Source: Sutcliffiella horikoshii DSM 8719
Lineage (GTDB): Bacteria > Bacillota > Bacilli > Bacillales > Bacillaceae_I
Length of the DNA: 64,000 nt
NCBI GenBank assembly: GCA_001648575.1
Contig: LQXN01000059.1
Location: forward strand, 62,001 to 126,000
Direction: 5' to 3'
The notes under the pieces are model-generated. The model was not told the origin of the DNA. It saw only the letters and a program-made list of their open reading frames with translations, and ran no database searches. Numbering within the stretch: the first letter of the stretch is position 1; each line of letters starts with the position of its first letter. Below are positions 25,919 to 33,624 of the stretch, one piece after another. The position numbers and the translations under genes are program-made.

Positions 25919-26713
25919 CTACCCGCTGTATCTGACATCCGTTACTGGAACATATGGTAACCTCATGCCAAGGTATAGGGATAAAGCAATCATCAAGAAT
26001 ATTAATAATACGAACCACAAATCCATTCGGGAATAGCCAAGCTCGTAATAAAAGGTACGGTTTTTTTGATTACTGAATCGTTTCGCTTCCATTGCCACCG
26101 CAATTCGGTGCGCTCTTCTGATACTCTGAGAGAGTAATGGGATGCTGTAAAAATACACTTTTTTCAATAAATTCCCTTTCTGTTCGACTCCCCTAACAAT
26201 CAACGCCTTCCTTAAGGTGAGAAATTCCTCCAAGATTAACGGCAAGAGACGGATCCCTGCCATAAAGCTATAAGCAAATTTCGGAGGTAATTTCCACTGT
26301 TGCATCAAGGAATAAAATAAATATACCGGTTGAGTCGTCAATGCGAAGATCAACCCGCAAAAAGCAAAAGCAAGGGATCGTAAACCTAAATGAATCCCAC
26401 GGTAGAAACTTTCCTCAGATACATTTATCAATCCGAATTCTAACCAAGTGGTTTCTCCTTTTCCAAATAGGACCATAGAAATGGACGAAGTGAAAAATAA
26501 AAAGATAAACGGTATCAGTAAAAAAAGCTTCAACTTATATGTTTGCCCCGTCATTAAAAGATAGACTAGCATTAGAATACCTGTCAGGTTCAGCATAATA
26601 TTGACATTATGAATGAACAGGATCCCAAAGAATAACAGGACCATCCCCAAAAGCTTGAAGCTTGGATTAATATCATGCATCCACGTTCTGTTTTTATAAA
26701 GCTCCAACTGCAT
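25919..26713 (-). CDS. ykoC: ECF transporter transmembrane (T) component YkoC-like
   Basis: The 264-residue CbiQ/EcfT-family protein has five to six membrane helices. Its cytoplasmic motif RGVEQKGNLLK and the following SIRRAHRIAVAMEAKRF contain the coupling helices that contact the ATPase. It begins MQLELYKNRTWMHDINPSFK and overlaps the ATPase gene by 20 bp. With YkoD and YkoE it forms an energy-coupling factor importer for a thiamin precursor, most likely HMP. Substrate is inferred from the riboswitch. Confidence 0.87.
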   Translation of the reverse strand: MQLELYKNRTWMHDINPSFKLLGMVLLFFGILFIHNVNIMLNLTGILMLVYLLMTGQTYKLKLFLLIPFIFLFFTSSISMVLFGKGETTWLEFGLINVSEESFYRGIHLGLRSLAFAFCGLIFALTTQPVYLFYSLMQQWKLPPKFAYSFMAGIRLLPLILEEFLTLRKALIVRGVEQKGNLLKKVYFYSIPLLSQSIRRAHRIAVAMEAKRFSNQKNRTFYYELGYSRMDLWFVLLIFLMIALSLYLGMRLPYVPVTDVRYSG

Positions 26714-28151
26714 TCTTTACTCCCCTGCCTCTTAATCTCCCATTACATCTCTTTTCGAGTAACGTTCCATCCTTTACCGTCCAGATGGTGTCTGAAAACT
26801 CAGATACGATCTGCTCATCATGAGTGACCATCAAGATAGCTACGCCAGCTTCCTTTAACCCCTCCAACCATTCCAGCATGGCAAACGTGTTTCTGCTGTC
26901 CTGGCCAAATGTCGGTTCATCTAATAAAAGGATACTAGGTTGGTGAATGACAGCAGCCGCTACACTCAGCCTGCGCTTTTGACCGACTGACAATTGGTAT
27001 GGATGATGATGTCGAACGTGGTCAAGCTGAAAGAGTTTCAGCATTCCCTCCACTTTTTTCATAATTAAAGCTTCATCCATTTTCTTCAGACGCAGTGTAT
27101 AGGCAACTTCCGCTTCCACAGATTTGGTAACAAACTGAAATTCAGGGTTTTGAAAAACAAATGTCACAAGATCTGCAGGGATATTCACTACCAGTTCTCC
27201 GCTAATTTCAAGAATTCCCTCTGTTTTTATAAGCTTCATGATTGATTCCAAAAGCGTACTTTTCCCTGCGCCGTTTTCCCCTACAACAGAAATCCATTCC
27301 CCCTCATGTATTTCAGCATCATCGACCGTTATCTTTCGTTCTTTACCGCGGTAGCCAGAAAAGCCTTTTACTTTTAACACGGTATCATTTTTGTCAGCAC
27401 TCCGGGCAGTTGGTTTTCTGTTTTTCAAGTACTCTGTCCATGCACCTGGGTACCAAATTCCATATTCATTTAAAAGGGAAGTACTGGATTGAAATATGTC
27501 GGCGGTTGTTCCATCAGCAACTACCATTCCATATGCATCCAATACAATGATTCTCTCTACAAATCCAAGCAGATGTTCCACCTTATGTTCAACGATGATG
27601 ACTGTTTTATCGTCTGCAACATTCTTAATGGTGTCCCATACCTCCTTGGTTCCTTGTGGATCCAATAGGGCAGTCGGCTCATCCAAAAAGAGCACATCAG
27701 GTTCCATCGAGAGGACGGAAGCAATGGCAAGCCGTTGCTTCATCCCCCCTGAAAGATGTTGAATCTTCATGTGTGAATCAGGTAAGTCCAACCCTACCAT
27801 CTCCAGCAGTTCATTTATTCTTCCCTTCATCTTCTCCCTTGGAACAGCAAGGTTCTCCAGTACAAACGCTAACTCTTCATCCACATACGGCATACAAAAC
27901 TGTGCATCCGGATCTTGGAAAACATAACCCCAAGACTCAGGCAGAAGCTGATTCTCGGCTATCATCGGCACTTCCACCACATTTGGGATCAGCCCTGCCA
28001 AAACTTGAATAAGGGTTGATTTCCCGCTTCCAGAAGGGCCAAGGATTAATACCTTTTCCCCTTTCTTAATCTCGATGGACAAGTCATCAAAAATCTTTTC
28101 GCCTCCAGGGTATTTAAGTCTTAAGTGGGATAATTGTATGATTGGTTCCAT
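26694..28151 (-). CDS. ykoD: ECF transporter fused double ATPase YkoD-like
   Basis: The 485-residue protein has two ABC ATPase domains in one chain. Domain 1 carries GPSGSGKST (about residue 37), QHLSGGMKQRLAIA and LFLDEPTALLDP; domain 2 carries GENGAGKST (about residue 291), LSVGQKRRLSVAAA and LLDEPTFGQD. This fused form is characteristic of YkoD-type ECF systems. It lies 11 bp downstream of ykoE. Confidence 0.9.
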   Translation of the reverse strand: MEPIIQLSHLRLKYPGGEKIFDDLSIEIKKGEKVLILGPSGSGKSTLIQVLAGLIPNVVEVPMIAENQLLPESWGYVFQDPDAQFCMPYVDEELAFVLENLAVPREKMKGRINELLEMVGLDLPDSHMKIQHLSGGMKQRLAIASVLSMEPDVLFLDEPTALLDPQGTKEVWDTIKNVADDKTVIIVEHKVEHLLGFVERIIVLDAYGMVVADGTTADIFQSSTSLLNEYGIWYPGAWTEYLKNRKPTARSADKNDTVLKVKGFSGYRGKERKITVDDAEIHEGEWISVVGENGAGKSTLLESIMKLIKTEGILEISGELVVNIPADLVTFVFQNPEFQFVTKSVEAEVAYTLRLKKMDEALIMKKVEGMLKLFQLDHVRHHHPYQLSVGQKRRLSVAAAVIHQPSILLLDEPTFGQDSRNTFAMLEWLEGLKEAGVAILMVTHDEQIVSEFSDTIWTVKDGTLLEKRCNGRLRGRGVKNAVGAL

Positions 28152-28162
28152 CTCTGCCTCCT

Positions 28163-28744
28163 TTAATGCCTTAAGGACTCATAATCATCCTTGCTAGCCG
28201 GCCTTAGTAGACTAGTGACTCCCGTTGCCTCAAGTGCCTTTACCAAGGCATAAGCAAGTACTCCCGCCAAAAGGACTGCTCCGATCAATCGGAAAGATAT
28301 CAGCAATGTCACATTCCACCATACATAATCAAACAGGTATCCTCTAAAAAGATCCAATAGAAGCGAGCCGATTCCTGCTGCGGCACCTGCAAGAGATGCG
28401 ACAAGGACATCAAAGCGTTTATAGCGGAAAGCCATGAATACCATTTCAGCAAATAGCCCTTGTATCACACCATATATTAAAACCATCAACCCATATTCCG
28501 ACCCGACCAGAAATTCACCCGATGCGGCTGCCACCTCTGCCAGAAAAGCGACACCAGCTTTCCTTATCAGGAGGTAAGCAACTGTTGCGGCAATGAACCA
28601 CATGCCATATGTCAGCTCTTGAAGTTGAAGGCCGAATGGTGCAAGCATGTTATAAACCGGAGCCCAAATTTTATAAACAATCCCGAACACCAAAGCAATA
28701 ATGACCGTCACAAGTATATCTGTAAGCTTTAATCCTTTTTTCAT
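28163..28744 (-). CDS. ykoE: ECF transporter substrate-binding (S) component YkoE-like
   Basis: The 193-residue membrane protein has about five helices and matches the YkoE family, which captures HMP or thiamin in riboswitch-controlled loci. The ATG at 28744 (MKKGLKLTDILVTVIIALVF) is preferred; a TTG nine bases earlier (28753) is closer to the GGGGG ribosome site and is possible. No ykoF homologue lies beside it, unlike the B. subtilis ykoFEDC operon. Confidence 0.87.
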   Translation of the reverse strand: MKKGLKLTDILVTVIIALVFGIVYKIWAPVYNMLAPFGLQLQELTYGMWFIAATVAYLLIRKAGVAFLAEVAAASGEFLVGSEYGLMVLIYGVIQGLFAEMVFMAFRYKRFDVLVASLAGAAAGIGSLLLDLFRGYLFDYVWWNVTLLISFRLIGAVLLAGVLAYALVKALEATGVTSLLRPASKDDYESLRH

Positions 28745-28759
28745 ATGAATCAAAACCCC

Positions 28760-29443
28760 CTATGCCTTCAATACTGTTTCAGATACAGGCCACTTTTCCA
28801 AGGTGTAAGCCATTTCCCAGAAGGAATATTCATACTGGCTGCTGATGATGAAGTACTCAAGCATCCTTGCTTTCTCTTCTTCTGTCGCTTTTTCAGCCAA
28901 TTCATCCAATCTATTGATTTGCTCTTCCACAAGCTCCTTGAACCATTCCCCGCCATACGCTGCAATCCATTCTTGATAGATTGGTTCAGCAGGAGTGGAG
29001 TCTTTTAACCTCTCACCAATTTCATAATATAACCAGTAGCACGGAAGCAAGGCTGCTATCACCTCTCCCAACCCGCCGGTCAATACCGCACGATACATAT
29101 GGGATGTATAAGCGTGGGCTGTCGGGGCTGCCTGGAATGCTTCCTTTTCTGCTTCTGTCACCCCAAGACGTTTAGAAAAGTTTTCATGTAAGGATAATTC
29201 GGCTTCAAATGTCCCTTGTGCATGCGCTGCAAGTCTTGCTGTGGTCTGCAAATCAAAAGCTTTTGCTCCTGCATATGCTTGGACTTTTGCAAAGTGGCTC
29301 AAATAATAGGCGTCCTGCAATACATAATACTTGAACGACTCCAATGATAAATTCCCATCTGCTATCCCTTTTACAAACGGGTGATGAAAGCTCGCCTCCC
29401 AAATATGATCTGCCTTTTCTCTTACAAGCTGTGAAAATTTCAT
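28760..29443 (-). CDS. tenA: Thiaminase II / aminopyrimidine aminohydrolase TenA
   Basis: The 227-residue all-helical protein is TenA, which hydrolyses aminopyrimidine products of thiamin breakdown to recover HMP. The catalytic Cys is in ALLPCYWLYYEIG (about residue 135) and the C-terminal Glu in FIISSQYEYSFWEMAY. Its place at the head of the ykoEDC uptake operon, under its own TPP riboswitch, indicates a salvage unit: import the pyrimidine, deaminate it, and pass HMP to ThiD. Confidence 0.94.
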   Translation of the reverse strand: MKFSQLVREKADHIWEASFHHPFVKGIADGNLSLESFKYYVLQDAYYLSHFAKVQAYAGAKAFDLQTTARLAAHAQGTFEAELSLHENFSKRLGVTEAEKEAFQAAPTAHAYTSHMYRAVLTGGLGEVIAALLPCYWLYYEIGERLKDSTPAEPIYQEWIAAYGGEWFKELVEEQINRLDELAEKATEEEKARMLEYFIISSQYEYSFWEMAYTLEKWPVSETVLKA

Positions 29444-29473
29444 TCTCCATTCCTCCTAAAATAGTTAGTAAAA

Positions 29474-29513
29474 TGCCAAAAACCACCTTCCTCGCTTGCG
29501 CAAAGAAGGTGGT
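29474..29513 (-). terminator. TPP riboswitch terminator before tenA
   Basis: ACCACCTTC (29482-29490) pairs with GAAGGTGGT (29505-29513), followed on the minus strand by TTTTTGGC. It ends about 30 bp before the tenA start. Confidence 0.82.
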
Positions 29514-29559
29514 GAATACACTAATACAGCTTCAGCTGAAGATTAAAGTCAAAGTGTTT

Positions 29560-29655
29560 CGACCCCACTTCCCTACGCTGGTGTTAACCAGATCAGGTTC
29601 TAAGAGTCTTGAAGTCACACTTCAATCTCAGCCTTATTAAGGCACCCCTAGTGGT
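29560..29655 (-). promoter_or_regulatory. TPP riboswitch of tenA-ykoEDC
   Basis: The minus strand shows TAGGGGTGCC, GCTGAGATTG, GAACCTGATCTGGTTAAC and CAGCGTAGGGAAGTGG, the conserved TPP aptamer blocks. It controls the salvage/uptake operon, separately from the biosynthesis operon. Confidence 0.95.
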
Positions 29656-29695
29656 AGATTCGTATCGAGTTGTCGGAAAGCAATTTCTGATACCT

Positions 29696-29724
29696 ATGTT
29701 AATCAGCTTTTTCTATTTTGTCAA
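29696..29724 (-). promoter_or_regulatory. Sigma-A promoter of tenA-ykoEDC
   Basis: TTGACA (29724-29719) and TAACAT (29701-29696) are 17 bp apart on the minus strand, between the MFS gene stop and the riboswitch. Confidence 0.55.
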
Positions 29725-29732
29725 AGAATAAT

Positions 29733-31013
29733 TTACAATGAAGCCGAATTTTCCAATTCTGCAGGAGTCTCTTCCTCTTCTGTAGCGTGTTTGGGCAAGG
29801 TGAACATATAAAATAATCCGACAAATACCAGGCACCCGCCGACAACAAGATGCAGTCCTTCCACAGTAAGCATCTTTTGAAATGTCAATGCAATCACCCC
29901 GAGCGTAATTGATTGAGATAACATCATCAACGGAGTGATCCACCCTTGAACCCTTCCCATCATCTTAGGGTCAACAATCCTAGGCAGCCATCCTCCAATT
30001 CCGATGTTGACAAATGGCAGTCCAAGACCAATCAATGCAGTAAAAGCAAGATAGTAATACGTACTAGGGCTATATCCGCTGGCTATGACAAACGCACCTG
30101 AAATGCTAAGACCGATAATGATCATCTGATACAATTTCAGTTTTTTCGCCATCATGGAGGCAACGATGCTTCCAATCAAGATTGAGATACCAAATACTAC
30201 TCCCATCACCATCATGATCTGTTCATAGTCTGCTGGGGCAAGTTTATATTTAAGGATATAGGCCGGCATGACGGAGAGCCCCCCGTTCACAATCCCAAAA
30301 ACAAAGAAACCGATGATAAGGTAAACCAACAAAGGATTTTTCAAAATGTAGAACATTCCATCTTTAAAATCCTTTGCCACAAACCTGACATTTAGTTGAT
30401 TCCACTTGTGCCGCCCATTTGGTAGGACAACCGTTTCTTCCAACTTGCATGCATGTATGAGTACCGCACTGACCATATACGTGACAAAACACACAAATAT
30501 TGCACCCTGCAGGCCAACTGTCCAATAGATGAAGATGCCAAGCGCATTTCCGAACAACATGAACAAGCTGCTTGTCATTTGATTTAATCCTGCTGCCACT
30601 GTATATTCATCCTTCGTCAGGATGCCTTGAATGATGGCAGCTTGTGCTGGGTGAAAGAATTTCGATACAGCACTTCTTAAAAACAGCAACGCGAATACGA
30701 GCGGCATCCAATCGATATATATTGCCCCCATTAGCGCCAGCGACAAAATGGCACAGACCACATCACTGTAAACAGCAATCTTCTGCCGGTCCATCCTGTC
30801 CGCTAATACTCCTACCAGAAAGAATACTGCAAGCGTCGGCAAGGAATACATCAGTTCCGTCAGTGCAGCATAGAATGGCTGATCTGTATATCTGTCCAAC
30901 AAATACAGCATCAAAGCAGCAATGCCAACGATGCTCCCCATCGTGGACGTAAAAGATGACCAGAACAGCAAACTGTAATTCGGCTTTTTAAATATAGTGA
31001 TCATTTCATTCAT
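29733..31013 (-). CDS. MFS-type exporter
   Basis: The 426-residue protein has about 12 membrane helices and the MFS loop motif GVLADRMDRQKIAVYSD after helix 2. It resembles the macrolide/drug efflux branch in which helix 1 reads YSLLFWSSFTSTMGS. The start at 31013 (MNEMITIFKKPNYS) has GGAGG seven bases upstream; a start at 31034 is also open. No neighbouring regulator gives a substrate, so drug export is only a class-level guess. Confidence 0.78.
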   Translation of the reverse strand: MNEMITIFKKPNYSLLFWSSFTSTMGSIVGIAALMLYLLDRYTDQPFYAALTELMYSLPTLAVFFLVGVLADRMDRQKIAVYSDVVCAILSLALMGAIYIDWMPLVFALLFLRSAVSKFFHPAQAAIIQGILTKDEYTVAAGLNQMTSSLFMLFGNALGIFIYWTVGLQGAIFVCFVTYMVSAVLIHACKLEETVVLPNGRHKWNQLNVRFVAKDFKDGMFYILKNPLLVYLIIGFFVFGIVNGGLSVMPAYILKYKLAPADYEQIMMVMGVVFGISILIGSIVASMMAKKLKLYQMIIIGLSISGAFVIASGYSPSTYYYLAFTALIGLGLPFVNIGIGGWLPRIVDPKMMGRVQGWITPLMMLSQSITLGVIALTFQKMLTVEGLHLVVGGCLVFVGLFYMFTLPKHATEEEETPAELENSASL

Positions 31014-31216
31014 AATTTTGCCTCCACCATTCATTCTCTATCATCAGTTTACCGGCATTATCGTTCACCGTTAACAGACTGCCGGTACTTTTTTTCTCGG
31101 TCTGGAGGTGGAGGGTCAATAAGACAGGGAAGCAACAATGAATTAAACTGCATAATACATGTTGTAACTTAAAAATACATATAGCTGTGTAACCGAAACT
31201 AAAAAGGAGGTTTTAG

Positions 31217-32197
31217 ATGGATTCTTATAACAAGCAGCGGAACACAGAGGAGCTTAAGCAATTTCAAGAATGGTTTGAATCTAATAAACAAAATGACCCT
31301 TACCCCTTATATCCTAACTACGGAAAAATCACAGAATATCAAGAAATACCAATCAATTTCCCGGAACAGCGACAACTACAGCAGCCAGGACTGGAAAAAT
31401 ACATGGTGCCAAAGCCGATCATTGAAAATCAACATTATAAAGGCAGTGGTAAGCTGAAGGGAAAGGTAGCACTCATTACTGCAGGGGATAGCGGGATAGG
31501 TGCAGCAACAGCAATTTCTTATGCTAAAGAAGGTGCAGATTTAGCCATTTCCTACCTTGATGAACATGAAGATGCGAACAGGACAAAAGCTAGAATTGAA
31601 GAGCTTGGGCAACGTTGTATTCTAATGCCTGGGGATTTAAGAGAGAAAAAACAATGTGTGGCAATTGTAGAAGAAACTGTCCGGACTTTCGGAAGGTTGG
31701 ATATTCTGGTGAATCATGTGGGAATTCAATTCCAACAATTAAGTTTGCTAGATATAACGGATGAACAGTTTGACGATACATTCAAGGTGAATATATACTC
31801 CCATTTCTATACAACCAGAGCTGCCCTGCCCCACTTAAAACCTGGCAGTTCCATCATAAATACAGCCTCTGTAGTTGCTTATGCGGGGGAAAAACAGTTG
31901 ATTGATTATACAGCAACAAAAGCCGCCAATGTCGGCTTTACACGTGCCCTCGCAAATAGTGTCGTCGACCAAGGTATTCGCGTAAATGCTGTCGCACCTG
32001 GTAGAACCTGGACACCACTCATCCCTGCAAGTTTTTCGTCAGATCAAGTAGCGGTGTTTGGTGCAAATAATCCGATGAAACGGGCTGCTCAACCATTTGA
32101 ATTAGCCCCAACCTATGTTTATCTCGCATCTGATGATTCCCGATTCGTTACAGGACAAGTGCTTCATGTAAATGGAGGGGAATTTACAGCTTCATGA
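31217..32197 (+). CDS. Short-chain dehydrogenase with N-terminal extension (YhdF/YhxC type)
   Basis: The 326-residue SDR has about 80 N-terminal residues ahead of the Rossmann motif [14 protein letters not shown], and the active-site Ser, Tyr and Lys in NTASVVAY and DYTATKAA. The usual TGGxxGIG and NNAG/NVAA are here TAGDSGIG and NHVG. The extension with [19 protein letters not shown] is typical of the Bacillus YhdF/YhxC/YdaD group, often linked to stress or sporulation. AAGGAGG precedes the ATG. The substrate is unknown. Confidence 0.85.
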   Translation: MDSYNKQRNTEELKQFQEWFESNKQNDPYPLYPNYGKITEYQEIPINFPEQRQLQQPGLEKYMVPKPIIENQHYKGSGKLKGKVALITAGDSGIGAATAISYAKEGADLAISYLDEHEDANRTKARIEELGQRCILMPGDLREKKQCVAIVEETVRTFGRLDILVNHVGIQFQQLSLLDITDEQFDDTFKVNIYSHFYTTRAALPHLKPGSSIINTASVVAYAGEKQLIDYTATKAANVGFTRALANSVVDQGIRVNAVAPGRTWTPLIPASFSSDQVAVFGANNPMKRAAQPFELAPTYVYLASDDSRFVTGQVLHVNGGEFTAS

Positions 32198-32265
32198 TCA
32201 GCTGGCAGGAGGTGTCCTTCCAGTCGCCCTAAAAAAGAATCAGAATGAGTGAAGGAGTCGATAGA

Positions 32266-32431
32266 TTTGCGTTATGAATTCAATCCTGAAGTCAAGCTAT
32301 TGTTGGTCAATCAATCGGATGTAGTTGTCCAAATGGTTTATCGACCTGCTAAGTGGCCGATGCCAAAGATCGGACCGCGCCCTCCCTACTACACAGACCC
32401 AATATATGAAGCGGAATATCCCGTTATTTAG
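32266..32431 (+). CDS. Small hypothetical protein
   Basis: The frame encodes about 54 residues starting at a TTG (32266) with GGAG nine bases upstream: MRYEFNPEVKLLLVNQSD, then PKIGPRPPYYTDPIYEAEYP. A GTG at 32249 would add six residues. The proline- and tyrosine-rich C-terminus is reminiscent of small spore proteins, but I do not recognise the family. It lies 68 bp after the SDR and may share its transcript. Confidence 0.5.
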
Positions 32432-32442
32432 TATAGAAACCA

Positions 32443-32703
32443 CAAAAAAGCCCCCTGCAATTTGGAGGCCACTGAAATACCCAATAACTAATCTTATTTT
32501 GAATTTCTAGCTGTTGATTGGAGCAATAGGCGAAGACTCCTGTGGGGGGATAGCGACATTCTTGAGACCCCGCAGGGCGCAGCCCGAGGAGGCTCAAGGT
32601 CGCCCCGCGGAAAGCGCAGCCGTTTGCGGAAATCAACAGCGGTATGAAACAGATAACTAAAATATTGTACTTTTTCAGTGGCCTCGCAATTTTGGGGCTT
32701 CAT
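32443..32703 (+). repeat. Family A repeat with exchanged hairpin arms (copy A7)
   Basis: The core (about 32509-32640, from GCTGTTGATTGG to AAATCAACAGC) matches family A, including GAAGACTCCTG, GACCCCGCAGG, GAGGAGGCTCAAGG and CGCGGAAAGCGCAGC. The CAGTGTG/CAGTCTG ends are absent. A hairpin stands on each side with the same loop (GCAATTT), but the arms are exchanged: 32465-32477 pairs perfectly with 32673-32685 (13 bp), and AAGCCCC (32448-32454) with GGGGCTT (32694-32700). It separates two convergent genes. Confidence 0.75.
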
Positions 32704-32711
32704 TTAGGAAG

Positions 32712-33518
32712 TTAAGCCAATAACTTCTCTAACACAGTATTCTCATTTTCGTTTAAAAGATTCTTCTGAATAATGGCATCCACCTTTTTATTCATATTTC
32801 CCTCAAGCAATTCGGCTTCACCTTTGTCCCCTACTAATATTATTTTGTCCCATTGCTTATCAGCAGCTTTTTTATCAAGCATGCTGCCAAGGCTCTTTAC
32901 CCATCTCTTTTGATTTGCATTGATGCGATCTTCATAATGGTCCACTTGGCTCGCTGTTTTAACCGCTCCACTTCCCATACTGGAACTATGATGAGAAGGG
33001 CCTTGGTGCATTCTCCAATCGTCAATTTCCAAATCAAATTCCATCGATTCGCTGTCTTCAATCAGAGAAAAAATGGATGTAAGAATTTTGATTTCATTCT
33101 GTTGCATTAGAATAAAACCTGTTAAAGGGTAAGCCTGGTACATCTTTTGGAGTTCATCGAGTACAGGATACTCCTCCCAATAAAAGTTTGTCGGCACAGA
33201 AACCTGTAATTCAAATGTCTCCCAAAGACCGCTATCTGCAGATGCAAAAATGATCAAGCCTCTCGGCATTTTGCGTTCCTTGCTTTCTACAAACTTTTCA
33301 ACGTCTTCACGGATGGAACGCAATCTCTTCAACTCGTCCTTACTGCTGGCTTCTATATATTCTTCTAACCGATTAAATCCATTCTTCAAGGCTATCTTCC
33401 ATTCGCCGCCTTGCTGGTCGGGATGACTGCGATCAGTGTGTAAATATAAGCTTAATACTTTGTCTGGTTTTACAAATTTCATGTTTGAAAGTTTCTTCAT
33501 TGTCTTATGATAGGTCAA
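32712..33518 (-). CDS. VLRF1/aeRF1-type release factor-like protein
   Basis: The 268-residue soluble protein begins MTYHKTMKKLSNMKFVKPDKV and contains VLSLYLHTDRSHPDQQGGEW, PRGLIIFASADSGLWETFEL and a C-terminal KIILVGDKGEAELLE. This pattern fits bacterial proteins annotated as VLRF1-family aeRF1-type release factors, related to eukaryotic eRF1/Vms1. Such proteins may act on stalled peptidyl-tRNA, but function in Bacillus is not established as far as I know. The start is a TTG at 33518 behind GGAGGGG. A short Ser/His-rich linker lies at residues 175-190. Confidence 0.65.
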   Translation of the reverse strand: MTYHKTMKKLSNMKFVKPDKVLSLYLHTDRSHPDQQGGEWKIALKNGFNRLEEYIEASSKDELKRLRSIREDVEKFVESKERKMPRGLIIFASADSGLWETFELQVSVPTNFYWEEYPVLDELQKMYQAYPLTGFILMQQNEIKILTSIFSLIEDSESMEFDLEIDDWRMHQGPSHHSSSMGSGAVKTASQVDHYEDRINANQKRWVKSLGSMLDKKAADKQWDKIILVGDKGEAELLEGNMNKKVDAIIQKNLLNENENTVLEKLLA

Positions 33519-33586
33519 AAAATCCCCTCCATTAATCTTGTGGTTTAATAGTCTTTATCACGAAAGTGGATAATTTAAACATAAAT

Positions 33587-33621
33587 AAACACCTTCCCCA
33601 TTAATTAAGGAAAGGTGTTTA
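33587..33621 (-). terminator. Terminator of the class A PBP gene
   Basis: AAACACCTT-CC pairs with GG-AAAGGTGTTT with one bulge, followed on the minus strand by a T-rich run. It starts four bases after the PBP stop codon. Confidence 0.65.
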
Positions 33622-33624
33622 TTG

